From Desulfobacula sp. (lineage in GTDB: Bacteria > Desulfobacterota > Desulfobacteria > Desulfobacterales > Desulfobacteraceae): DNA of 64,000 bases. Below the pieces are notes generated by a model. It did no database searches, was not told where the DNA came from, and was given only the letters and a program-made list of their open reading frames with translations. The stretch lies in NCBI RefSeq assembly GCF_030145145.1, contig NZ_JAQYWD010000029.1:1-64000 (forward strand), in the 5' to 3' direction. Made by a program: the position numbers and the translations under genes. This document shows positions 27,096 to 35,756 of this stretch, one piece after another; the first letter of the stretch is position 1, and each line of letters opens with the position of its first letter.

Positions 27096-28889
27096 TTACG
27101 CCATATCATCCGCTTCTTTTGTTACATCCATGAGCTCAACATCGGCGCGCCTGATCTGTTCTTCAGACGTGGTAGACATTTCAGCCTTAAAGCAAAGCGC
27201 CCACATCATCACAATCCCCACGATCCACCAGACAATCTGCCATGCCCAGATGGCCGGGAACCCACAGAACGTAAAGGCGGTATTGCCCAGGAGAATACCA
27301 GGACCCAGCGCAAAGAAATACCATAACGGGACAACCACTTTCATCCTGGCACGCCATACCTTGCCACTTTCAGACGGTCCGTCAATGCTGTCAAGCCATT
27401 GCCTGACTTCTTTTTGCCGGGCATCGGTTTCTTCGGTATTTTTAAATCCCAGGGCGCGGCAGCCGTATGCCACAACTAATCCGGTAAAAATTCCCCAGAA
27501 TGCCGTGTGCATGGATAAGGGGTATTTCCAGACAAAATAGGTCAGCATGTTGACAATAATCCCGGCAAGAAGCCCAAGGGCTGCCCCAGTGCTGGGAAAT
27601 TTAAATCCCCAGTGAACCCCAATGAGCATGAGGTACATAACGGTGCCAAAGGTGGTGGCAAACCCGCCAATCATAACAATGGCATCCGATGATGTCAGGC
27701 TGACGATAACCGCCGCAACCGTTAAAAGTGTGGCCATCACCCGGTTGGTCCAGATCTGTTCACTATGGGAACCCCCCTGTCTTCTGACATACCGCCACCA
27801 GACATCCCTCTGGATGATGGTACCCCCGGTGCCGATATAGGGCGCGGCAGTAGAGTGAATGGCGGCAATAGCGCCCAGGAAAACAAGCCCCAGGACAGGT
27901 CCGGGTAAGAACTGCGTCATCAGTTTCGGCACCACATCACCATCGCTGGCAAGGGTTATTACACCAGACAGTTCGAGTATTTTCGCGCCCATTCCCTGGA
28001 AAGCGGAAAAGAAAAACAAACAAACGCCAACCACAAAGGTGGACATGAAAACCTGCTGCCATGCCAATGGTTTCGGGGATTTAATGCCAAAGTTCCACAG
28101 GATAAATGCCGGTGAGGACTGAATGCCCATGAGGGCAAACATATAGGTTAAGACCATCACCGCTGTCCAGCCGCCACCGATACCAAAGTGGATCAGTCCT
28201 TTGGTGACCGTAGTAAATTCCGGGTCCAGGGTCTTCAGGGACGCCGACATGCCGGACCATCCGCCGATGGTGTCAGAGGTGACAACATAAAATCCCAGCA
28301 ATGCGATACCGCCCACCAGAAGGCAGAATTGCAGAACCCCGACCCAGGTACTTGCCTTAAGTCCACCGGTGACCACGTAGAACCAGACAATAAAGGCCAT
28401 GAAAATCAGACCGATGGTAGGGGGTACCCCGGCCACCCAGTAGAATAGTTTTGATGCGGCAATCAACTGGATGCCGGAATAAAAAATGGAATATAACAAT
28501 GCTGCCAGAACCGTCAACCAGCGAACCAGTTCATTGTTATAGTAGTAGGCAAACATATCACCCGGGGTGATAAATCCGTAGCGTTTCCCCATGAGCCAGT
28601 TTCTTTTGGCAAAAAAGGCGCCGGTAATGGGAATGGTCAGGACATAGAACGATGCAAATGCATAGACCAGTCCGACCTTCCAGATCAAACCGGGATGACC
28701 GACAAATGTCCACCCGGAAAAAGATGCTGCTGTGGCTGCCATCAAAAATGCGATAAAGGGGATGGAACGTCCCGCAATGCCATAACCTGACGTTGTTTTC
28801 TCACTAAAAAAGCCTTTTAACCCCCACCAAAAACAATAAATAATGTATAGTATCAATAACCCCCAAACCCACATTACTTTCGATTCCAT
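27096..28889 (-). CDS. Sodium:solute symporter (SSS family), probably acetate or short-chain monocarboxylate
   Basis: From the ATG at 28889, with AGGAGG upstream, the protein is 597 aa; the longer frame lacks a ribosome site. It has about 13 hydrophobic segments and SSS-family blocks: GRSIPFIAFLMAATAASFSGWTFVGHPG near the N-terminus, SGIQLIAASKLFYWVAGVPP, VTGGLKASTWVGVLQ and AIAAIHSTAAPYIGTGGTIIQRD. The family couples solute uptake to sodium. Placement directly downstream of acs and prpE-like genes and upstream of the exonuclease/DUF294 pair points to acetate, propionate or pyruvate as substrate. The C-terminal tail is hydrophilic and charged. Confidence 0.9.
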   Translation of the reverse strand: MESKVMWVWGLLILYIIYCFWWGLKGFFSEKTTSGYGIAGRSIPFIAFLMAATAASFSGWTFVGHPGLIWKVGLVYAFASFYVLTIPITGAFFAKRNWLMGKRYGFITPGDMFAYYYNNELVRWLTVLAALLYSIFYSGIQLIAASKLFYWVAGVPPTIGLIFMAFIVWFYVVTGGLKASTWVGVLQFCLLVGGIALLGFYVVTSDTIGGWSGMSASLKTLDPEFTTVTKGLIHFGIGGGWTAVMVLTYMFALMGIQSSPAFILWNFGIKSPKPLAWQQVFMSTFVVGVCLFFFSAFQGMGAKILELSGVITLASDGDVVPKLMTQFLPGPVLGLVFLGAIAAIHSTAAPYIGTGGTIIQRDVWWRYVRRQGGSHSEQIWTNRVMATLLTVAAVIVSLTSSDAIVMIGGFATTFGTVMYLMLIGVHWGFKFPSTGAALGLLAGIIVNMLTYFVWKYPLSMHTAFWGIFTGLVVAYGCRALGFKNTEETDARQKEVRQWLDSIDGPSESGKVWRARMKVVVPLWYFFALGPGILLGNTAFTFCGFPAIWAWQIVWWIVGIVMMWALCFKAEMSTTSEEQIRRADVELMDVTKEADDMA

Positions 28890-28978
28890 AGTAATTTTCC
28901 TCCTATGTCTTAGTTCTTTTGAGTTGATCGGACCACTCACATGATTATCGATTTAACAAGGATAATCAGGGCATACCA

Positions 28979-28995
28979 CACCACCTCCTTTCCCG
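28979..28995 (-). promoter_or_regulatory. Extended Shine-Dalgarno-like motif without a gene
   Basis: On the minus strand this reads GGGAAAGGAGGTGGTG, almost the full complement of the 16S rRNA 3' end, about 95 bases before the symporter start. A similar AAAGGGAGGTGGTG lies in the acs leader at 33079-33093. At normal spacing it would serve only ATG-CCC-TGA, a two-codon frame. A ribosome standby site or minimal upstream ORF is possible. Confidence 0.35.
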
Positions 28996-29042
28996 TGAAT
29001 CCCTTAATCTGTTATATGTATACTGCTTCACTTTTAAATCCG

Positions 29043-30944
29043 TCAGGCCCTGTTGCCATATCCGATTTTTCCTAAAGAGTCTTCAATTTCATCCAGGGTC
29101 GTGTAATCATCTATGGTCGCAGGGACCTTATAATCTTTTTTGTCTGCAATGGCCCGCATGGTGCCCCGAAGAATTTTGCCGGATCGTGTTTTGGGCAGCC
29201 GTTTGACAATGGTTGCCGTTTTAAACGCAGCAACCGGACCAATTTTGTTCCTGACCAGGGCAATGACTTCGTTGACCACCTCATCATACGCCCGTTCCAC
29301 ACCGGCATTTAAGACCATCATCCCCAAAGGGATCTGGCCTTTGAGTTTGTCTTCAACACCCATGACCGCACACTCTGCCACATCGGGGTGCCCGGCAATG
29401 ACTTCTTCCATGGCACCGGTGGACAGCCTGTGGCCGGCAACATTGATAATGTCGTCTGTTCTGGCCATGACATAGATATATCCATCTTGATCAATAAATC
29501 CTGCGTCAGCCGTTTCATAATATCCTGGGAACGTGCTCAGGTAGGAATCGATGTATCGTTGATCATTCTGCCACAGGGTGGGCAATGTACCCGGCGGCAG
29601 GGGTAGTTTGGCGACAATGGCACCGATATCTCCTGCACCGATGGGGTTTCCGTCAGGGTCCAATACCGCCATGTTCCATCCCGGAGCGGCTTTTGTGGGA
29701 GATCCCGGTTTGACATCAAATTGGTGAAGCCCGACGCAATTGGCTGCAATGGCCCAACCGGTCTCTGTTTGCCACCAGTGATCAATCACCGGTACCTTGA
29801 GGGCATTTTCCGCCCATGACAAGGTATCCGGGTCCAGCCGCTCTCCTGCCAGGAACAGGTAATTGAAACACGACAAGTCAAAGTTTTTTATCAACAGGGC
29901 GCTTGGATCTTCCCGTTTGATGGCCCGGAAGGCTGTGGGCGCCGTAAAAAGGGTTTTGACCTTATGCTGGGAGATCACTCTCCAGAAGACGGCAGCATCC
30001 GGTGTTCCCACGGGTTTTCCTTCAAAAAGGATGGTCGTACATCCCTTAAAGAGGGGGCCGTAGACAATATACGAATGACCGACGACCCATCCGATATCAG
30101 AGGCGGCCCAGTAGACATCCCCCGTATTAACGCCATAAATAGCACTCATGGTCCATTTTAACGCCACCATATGGCCGCCATTATCCCTTACCACCCCTTT
30201 GGGTTGTCCGGTGGTACCGGAAGTGTAAAGGATGTAGAGCGGGTCTGTGGCTTTTACAGGGACACACGCCTGGGCCACGGCCACAGCCATTTCCGCCTTC
30301 CAGTCAAAATCCCTGCCAACGGTCATTTTCGCAGTGGCCTGGGGTCTCTGGAAAATGATACACGCTTCGGGTTTGGTATCGGACAAATCAATTGCCTCAT
30401 CTAAAAGCGGTTTGTATTCAATGACCTTTTTTACCTCAATACCGCAGGATGTCGACACAATGACTTTGGGTTTGGCATCATTGATCCGGGTGGCCAGCTC
30501 ATTGGCAGCAAATCCGCCAAACACCACCGAATGGACAGCACCGATCCTGGCGCAGGCCAGCATGGCAAAAACGGCTTCCGGGATCATGGGCATATAAATA
30601 ATCACCCGGTCCCCCTTGCCTACCCCTTTAGCGGTTAATACGCCGGCAAAGGTTGCCACCTGGTCCTTAAGTTCGGCATAGGTGTATTTTATAATGGTAT
30701 CGGTTACCGGGCTGTCATAGATAATGGCATCCTGATCCCCCCTGCCGTTATCCACATGAAGATCAACGGCATTGTAACAGGTGTTGGTTTCTCCACCGGT
30801 AAACCATCGATAGAACGGCTTGTTTGAATCATCCAGAACTTTATCCCAGCGTTTATACCAATGACAGTCTTCCGCAACCGATCCCCAGAATTTATCCGGG
30901 TCATTTATAGATTGTGCATACGCTTCGGCATACAAATTGACCAT
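29043..30944 (-). CDS. prpE: Propionyl-CoA synthetase-like AMP-forming ligase
   Basis: The 633-aa length matches PrpE (about 630 aa). AMP-forming acyl-CoA synthetase motifs are YTSGTTGQPKG, WAASDIGWVVGHSYIVYGPL, WWQTETGW, YVMARTDDIINVAGHRLSTG and the C-terminal TRSGKILRGTMR, which holds the catalytic lysine that is also the usual acetylation site. It activates propionate, or related short acids, with ATP and CoA. It follows acs by 31 bp in one minus-strand operon that also carries the symporter. Substrate preference between propionate and acetate cannot be settled by eye. Confidence 0.88.
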   Translation of the reverse strand: MVNLYAEAYAQSINDPDKFWGSVAEDCHWYKRWDKVLDDSNKPFYRWFTGGETNTCYNAVDLHVDNGRGDQDAIIYDSPVTDTIIKYTYAELKDQVATFAGVLTAKGVGKGDRVIIYMPMIPEAVFAMLACARIGAVHSVVFGGFAANELATRINDAKPKVIVSTSCGIEVKKVIEYKPLLDEAIDLSDTKPEACIIFQRPQATAKMTVGRDFDWKAEMAVAVAQACVPVKATDPLYILYTSGTTGQPKGVVRDNGGHMVALKWTMSAIYGVNTGDVYWAASDIGWVVGHSYIVYGPLFKGCTTILFEGKPVGTPDAAVFWRVISQHKVKTLFTAPTAFRAIKREDPSALLIKNFDLSCFNYLFLAGERLDPDTLSWAENALKVPVIDHWWQTETGWAIAANCVGLHQFDVKPGSPTKAAPGWNMAVLDPDGNPIGAGDIGAIVAKLPLPPGTLPTLWQNDQRYIDSYLSTFPGYYETADAGFIDQDGYIYVMARTDDIINVAGHRLSTGAMEEVIAGHPDVAECAVMGVEDKLKGQIPLGMMVLNAGVERAYDEVVNEVIALVRNKIGPVAAFKTATIVKRLPKTRSGKILRGTMRAIADKKDYKVPATIDDYTTLDEIEDSLGKIGYGNRA

Positions 30945-30975
30945 ACAATAACCTCCTGAACTTACATCGGATACA

Positions 30976-33006
30976 TTATTTTTGAACCATAATCCTGATT
31001 TCTTCTACAACTTCAGGATTTGCCAGTGTCATGACATTGCCCACATCCCCCCTGTTGGAGATGGCGCCCAGAACCCGTCTCATGATTTTTCCGGACCGGG
31101 TCTTGGGCATATCCGGTACCAGCCATACTTTTCTGGGTTTGGCAATCTTGCCGATCTGGTCACAAATGGCATTGGAAATTTTCTGGGCCAGTTCCTCAGA
31201 GGGCACAACACCGGTTTTCAGGGCAACATACAGATCCGGTTCCTTGCCTTTGATGTCGTGGGCAACCGGAACAACGGCAGCTTCGGCCACCTCTTCGACG
31301 ACCAGGGCGGCAGATTCGATTTCCTTGGTGCCCAGGCGGTGACCCGACACATTGATAACGTCATCAATCCTGCCCAGGACCCTGTAATAGCCGTCTTCGG
31401 ACATGGTGGCCGCATCACCGGTCAGGTAGGGCCAGTCTCTCCAGTCTTTACTGTCGGGTTTCGTATTATATTTTCCAAAATAGGTTTCAACAAATCTGTC
31501 CCTGTCTCCCCAGATGGTCTGGAACATTCCCGGCCAGGGGTTCTGGATACAGATATTTCCGGCAACACCGGCCTGTGACACTTCATGGCCATCCTCATCA
31601 AAGATAATCGGGTGGATACCGGGAACTCCGGGGCCTGCGCTTCCGGGTTTCATGGGCTTGATGCCCGGGACGGTACTGCAAAGGAATCCACCGGTCTCTG
31701 TCTGCCAGTAGGTATCCACAATAATGGCTTCTCCTTTGCCCACAGCAGATTCATACCATTTCCAGACTTCCGGCTCGATGGGTTCACCAACGGTTGTCAT
31801 GTGTTTGAAATGGTAAGTGTATTTGGCGGGTTCATCCGGTCCCAGTTTTCTTAAGGCCCTTATGGCTGTTGGGGCGGTATGAAAAATATTGACGTCCAGT
31901 TCCTGGGCAATTCTCCAGGAGCGACCGGCATCCGGATAGGTTGGGACGCCTTCATAAATAACGGTAGACGCACACAGGGCCAGGGGGCCATAAACAATAA
32001 ACGAGTGGCCGGTAATCCATCCAATATCTGCCATGCACCAGTAAACGTCTTCAGGATGGATGTCCTGGATATATTTTGACATGGCGGTAACATAGGCAAG
32101 GTAACCGCCCGTTCCGTGCTGGCACCCTTTGGGTTTACCCGTGGTGCCACTGGTGTACATTAAAAACAGAGGGTCTTCAGACAACATCTGCTCGGGTTCA
32201 ATCCTGGCGCCATAATAATCTTTCAATTTCTCATTGACAAAGACGTCTCTTCCTTCGACCATGGGTGTGTCTGAGGAATATTTGCCCGGGTATCTCTGCC
32301 ACACGAGCACTGTATCGACGGTCTGTCCCTGCTCTGCTGCAATTTTAACGGCTTCGTCGGCATTGACTTTATGATTCAGCAGCTTGCCTGCCCTGTAATA
32401 CGCATCCGAGACGATCAACACCCTGGATTGGGAATCGACGATTCTGTCGGCACTGGCACTGGGTGAGAATCCACCAAAAACAACGGAATGAATCACACCC
32501 AGTCTTGCACAGGCAAGCATGGTGATGGGAAGCTCTGCCGACATGGGCATATGGATGGTTACCCTGTCCCCTCTTTTAAGTTTTGCATGATCCCGTAACA
32601 ACGCAGCAAATTCATTTACCCTGACATACAGTTCCTGGTAGGTGATATGCTCGATCTTTTCTTGTTCAAGCTCCGGGACAAAATGGATGGCTGTTTTGTT
32701 TTTACTGTCCTTTAGATGACGGTCTATGCAATTATAACTGGCATTGATCTTTCCACCTCTAAACCATTTGTAACAGGGTGCATCGCTGGCATCCAGAACT
32801 TCATCCCAATACTTGTACCATGTCAGCAGTTCAGCATATTCTGTGTAGTAATCCGGAAAGTTATCCAGGCTGAATCGATCAAAAACCGCTGGATCTGTAA
32901 GGTTGGCCTGAGCAATGAATTTTGTGGATGGATAATAATATTCTTCTTCTTTCCAATGGACTGCTATCTGGGCCTCTGTAGTTTCAACGACATCTTTTTT
33001 GCTCAT
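30976..33006 (-). CDS. acs: Acetyl-CoA synthetase
   Basis: A 676-aa AMP-forming acetyl-CoA synthetase, slightly longer than E. coli Acs (652 aa). It shows the N-terminal ACAS domain (YTEYAELLTWYKYWDEVLDASDAPCYKWFRGGKINASYNCIDRHL), YTSGTTGKPKGCQHGTGGY, DIGWITGHSFIVYGPL, DTYWQTETGG, GRIDDVINVSGHRLGT and TRSGKIMRRVLGAI with the regulatory lysine. It converts acetate, ATP and CoA to acetyl-CoA for assimilation or oxidation. GGAGATAATCA precedes the ATG. It is the first gene of the acetate cluster, with a 580-bp AT-rich region upstream. A sirtuin gene at 15542 could encode its deacetylase. Confidence 0.95.
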   Translation of the reverse strand: MSKKDVVETTEAQIAVHWKEEEYYYPSTKFIAQANLTDPAVFDRFSLDNFPDYYTEYAELLTWYKYWDEVLDASDAPCYKWFRGGKINASYNCIDRHLKDSKNKTAIHFVPELEQEKIEHITYQELYVRVNEFAALLRDHAKLKRGDRVTIHMPMSAELPITMLACARLGVIHSVVFGGFSPSASADRIVDSQSRVLIVSDAYYRAGKLLNHKVNADEAVKIAAEQGQTVDTVLVWQRYPGKYSSDTPMVEGRDVFVNEKLKDYYGARIEPEQMLSEDPLFLMYTSGTTGKPKGCQHGTGGYLAYVTAMSKYIQDIHPEDVYWCMADIGWITGHSFIVYGPLALCASTVIYEGVPTYPDAGRSWRIAQELDVNIFHTAPTAIRALRKLGPDEPAKYTYHFKHMTTVGEPIEPEVWKWYESAVGKGEAIIVDTYWQTETGGFLCSTVPGIKPMKPGSAGPGVPGIHPIIFDEDGHEVSQAGVAGNICIQNPWPGMFQTIWGDRDRFVETYFGKYNTKPDSKDWRDWPYLTGDAATMSEDGYYRVLGRIDDVINVSGHRLGTKEIESAALVVEEVAEAAVVPVAHDIKGKEPDLYVALKTGVVPSEELAQKISNAICDQIGKIAKPRKVWLVPDMPKTRSGKIMRRVLGAISNRGDVGNVMTLANPEVVEEIRIMVQK

Positions 33007-33588
33007 TGATTATCTCCTTTGGGTTTATACGGGTTAAATTGCTATTTTAATAAAGGCTTAAGGAAACAATAAAGACGGCACCACCTCCCTTTTTTTTTAG
33101 AATAAAAATGGTATGAAAAAGGTTTAAAAATATTTTTAAATTTAACAATTAAGTTATAGCTAAAAGCAGTTTTTTTTAACGCTTCAGATTGAGTCCAGGC
33201 AACGTACCAAAGGAGATGGGGAAAATCGTAATTATTTAGTGAATCCGAATCATGTCGTACTTAAGCATTATTAAGAACTAAAGAGTAAGTCAACAAAAAA
33301 GTTGCTTTTTGTCGCTGAAAAAAAATAAAATTTTATAATAGATGAAATGGTTTGGGAAAACTTTTAAGCTAACTTGCTAAAATTTTAGGGATAAATGTCT
33401 TTAAACTATGTTAAATATATTTAAACAAGACAGATTTTAATAAAAAATTTACTTTTTTTATTAAAATAAAATGAAAATTTGATGTTTTTTTAAGTAAAAA
33501 TTAAATTATTTTATGAATCGTATGATTACTTCATTATTTCGTGCAATGTTGATAATCAGTTTTTATAAAATAAATGTCACAGGGGCCA
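33007..33588. other. AT-rich intergenic region upstream of acs
   Basis: This 580-bp stretch is much richer in A and T than its neighbours and encodes no convincing protein. Near acs it holds the AAAGGGAGGTGGTG motif (33079-33093, minus strand). I found no good sigma-54 box and no clear long hairpin. Its length and composition fit a regulatory region for the acetate cluster and the 3' flank of the divergent alpha/beta hydrolase cluster. Confidence 0.5.
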
Positions 33589-34395
33589 TTATAATTTTTT
33601 GTGTGTGAGAATCCCCTGAATAAATTGTGTCATGATCGTTAACACGTGTTCGGGGTGTTCAATGTGGGGTGAGTGCCTGCAATTTGCAATCAGGCGCGTT
33701 TCAGCAAAGGGGGCATGGTCTTTGATGGATTGAATTTGTCTGATGGTACCATACTGATCGTCCGTTCCCTGGATGGCGAGTATGGGAACATGGATTCTAC
33801 TTAAATATTTTTTAATGTTCCAGTGGATAAAATTGGGGTGCAGCCAGATATCATTCCATCCCCGGAAAGCATTTTCGGTATTTTTGCCATGGTATTTTTC
33901 AAGGCCTTGCCTCAATTGATGCTGTTCATAATTTATTTTTGCTTGAAGGATGCAATCCACGGTGATCTGTTCGCAGAATACGTGGGCGGATTGAGTGATC
34001 AATCCCTTTAATCCTTTTGCATCAGGGCTGCCGGCAAAGATAATGGCAATGGAGCCGCCATCGGAATGACCGATCAGAATATAGTCTTTAATGTGTGCTT
34101 GGTTTATAATGGCCGGTAATATATGCCGGGCTTGTTTGTGCATGAAATTGATTTTCCATGGCAGGGGGCTGGGATCGGAATTGCCATATCCGAACCGTGA
34201 ATAAACCAGGGCAGGGCAGCCCGTAGCCTGGGATACCCTTGCAGGGAAATCTTTCCACATCCGTATACATCCAAGGCCCTCATGCAAAAAAATCAAGGTT
34301 GGCAGATTTTTTTCAATAGTTCCGTGCCATTGTATTTCAATCTTTCTGGAACCCAGGGTTAAAAAGGTCGTCCTGTTTTTTTGGGAAGGGGTCAA
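33589..34395 (-). CDS. Alpha/beta hydrolase
   Basis: A 268-aa alpha/beta-hydrolase-fold protein. LIFLHEGLGCIRMWKDFP gives the oxyanion region, GHSDGGSIA at about residues 110-118 is the nucleophile elbow with Ser, ILAIQGTDDQYG carries the acid, and NCRHSPHIEHPE the catalytic histidine. No signal peptide is visible. The frame opens with TTG at 34395, with GAGGAA eight bases away, and no internal ATG gives a full fold. The substrate is unknown. It follows the J-domain gene by 14 bp and is the last gene of a minus-strand series starting at plsB. Confidence 0.85.
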   Translation of the reverse strand: MTPSQKNRTTFLTLGSRKIEIQWHGTIEKNLPTLIFLHEGLGCIRMWKDFPARVSQATGCPALVYSRFGYGNSDPSPLPWKINFMHKQARHILPAIINQAHIKDYILIGHSDGGSIAIIFAGSPDAKGLKGLITQSAHVFCEQITVDCILQAKINYEQHQLRQGLEKYHGKNTENAFRGWNDIWLHPNFIHWNIKKYLSRIHVPILAIQGTDDQYGTIRQIQSIKDHAPFAETRLIANCRHSPHIEHPEHVLTIMTQFIQGILTHKKL

Positions 34396-34409
34396 GGCAG
34401 CATTCCTCT

Positions 34410-34904
34410 CTATTTTCCCATTAATGTGTCATAGGCTTTTTGAATTTCAATGAATTTTTTGTTGGCAAGATCAGAAAATTCTTCACCCAGATGGGAAAGT
34501 TTATCCGGATGGTATTTTTTTATGGCTTCCTTATAGGCGGCCTGAATGTCTTTTTTGGAGGCATTGGGGTGAATACCCAGAATGTCGTAAGGGGTTTTTG
34601 GCACCTTTTGAGACGCTTGTCGTTTCCCATCGCTTTCGCGGTTCGTGCGGTTTGTCCGGCGGCTTTTTTTGTTGGATGCAAAATCGGTGGTTTTCCAATC
34701 AGAGGTCTGCTTGAAGGGGGACTGTTTTTTAAAAAAGAAATTGGGCAGTCTTCCATACCGGATCAGATAGACGAGGGTGCCCAGAACCACGCCATCATCC
34801 AACCAGCCGATATAGGGCAGTAATAGATCCGGAAGGATGTCCACGGGGCTGATCAAATACGCCACGCCGAAGATGATTAATCCTATTTTGAGGTAAAGAT
34901 TCAA
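34410..34904 (-). CDS. DUF1232-J-domain membrane protein
   Basis: A 164-aa protein. The N-terminal part is a DUF1232 region: a membrane helix with YLISPVDILPDLLLPYIGWLDDGVVLG. It is followed by a basic linker and a C-terminal J domain, YDILGIHPNASKKDIQAAYKEAIKKYHPDKLSHLG, with the HPD motif that stimulates Hsp70. It should sit in the membrane with its J domain in the cytoplasm and recruit DnaK there. It opens with TTG at 34904, four bases after the dapB stop, with AGGAAA upstream, so it is translationally linked to dapB. Confidence 0.88.
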   Translation of the reverse strand: MNLYLKIGLIIFGVAYLISPVDILPDLLLPYIGWLDDGVVLGTLVYLIRYGRLPNFFFKKQSPFKQTSDWKTTDFASNKKSRRTNRTNRESDGKRQASQKVPKTPYDILGIHPNASKKDIQAAYKEAIKKYHPDKLSHLGEEFSDLANKKFIEIQKAYDTLMGK

Positions 34905-34908
34905 CCGG

Positions 34909-35742
34909 TTATTTCCTGTTTAATACATCAATCATCGTATACAGTTTCCGGGGGGTATCCGGTTCAGTCAGTTTTTCCTTGAGAAACAGAACCGCATCAA
35001 AGGTACCATTGACATAAATCTCCCTGCCGTTGATATTGTGTTTGAATTCAAACAGGGCGGAACCATCTGTTGCCGTTAAGGTATAGGTATGCCACCCGTG
35101 ACCGGCCAGGTGTTCTTTGGGAATATGCCACTCCTTTTCCTGTACATCCGGGTCCCTGACCATTTGAATGTCCTTTGTGTCAAAGTCGACTCCCAGGGTG
35201 TTAAAATATCCCACCATTGCCTTGGCAGTCCCTGACGTGTCAGCTTTCCCCTTTTGATGGCTTTCCGCCACCGCCAGGGTGTACCCTTTAAACAGACCGG
35301 GAAATGTGCTGGCTGCATATGCCATCATGGCCTGGAAGCCCACAATTTGTTTGGCCATGTTCGGTGCAATAACCGCCGGAGTTGAAGCCTTTTTTACCAC
35401 CTGTTCCAATTGTTCCCTGTCCCCTCCTGTGGTGCCCATGACAAAAGGGATCTGGTTCTGGGTATAAAAAAGTGCATTCGAGTTCACGGCACTGGGATGG
35501 GTATAATCAATGGTGATAAAAGAGGGAAATCGGGTTTTTATCTGCTGGATTTTTTTATCCCTGATATCGGGCTTGACAAGTTCAAAAACAAGGGACTCAA
35601 TGACAGTGGTGGTATCTTCAATTTCCTGGCCGGTAAGGGAAAAGGGGATGACATTAAACCTGCTGTCGGTGATGGCAGACTGGGCCATGGTCCTGGCAAC
35701 ATTTCCCGGCAGGCCATTGATCATGATCGGTGTTTTTTCCAT
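34909..35742 (-). CDS. dapB: 4-hydroxy-tetrahydrodipicolinate reductase, plant-type DapB
   Basis: A 277-aa reductase of the lysine/diaminopimelate pathway, using NAD(P)H. The N-terminus is MINGLPGNVARTMA in place of the usual bacterial GxxGRMG signature, and FVMGTTGGDREQL, VIAPNMAKQIV and the substrate loop ESHQKGKADTSGTAKAM are present. These features and the length match the plant/chlamydia-type DapB family. It supplies meso-diaminopimelate for peptidoglycan, in keeping with nearby cell-wall genes. It begins 14 bp after the MurU-AmgK-like gene on the minus strand. Confidence 0.88.
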   Translation of the reverse strand: MEKTPIMINGLPGNVARTMAQSAITDSRFNVIPFSLTGQEIEDTTTVIESLVFELVKPDIRDKKIQQIKTRFPSFITIDYTHPSAVNSNALFYTQNQIPFVMGTTGGDREQLEQVVKKASTPAVIAPNMAKQIVGFQAMMAYAASTFPGLFKGYTLAVAESHQKGKADTSGTAKAMVGYFNTLGVDFDTKDIQMVRDPDVQEKEWHIPKEHLAGHGWHTYTLTATDGSALFEFKHNINGREIYVNGTFDAVLFLKEKLTEPDTPRKLYTMIDVLNRK

Positions 35743-35756
35743 TTATAACGACTCCT

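Noticed and set aside
30982-31578. A 198-codon plus-strand frame opposite acs, and similar long frames opposite prpE and the ATPase genes
   Set aside because: All are antisense to genes with intact family motifs; length is explained by the codon bias of the real gene.
33007-33588. Sigma-54 promoter for the acetate cluster
   Set aside because: No TGGC-N9-10-GC pair with proper spacing could be found on the minus strand in this AT-rich region.
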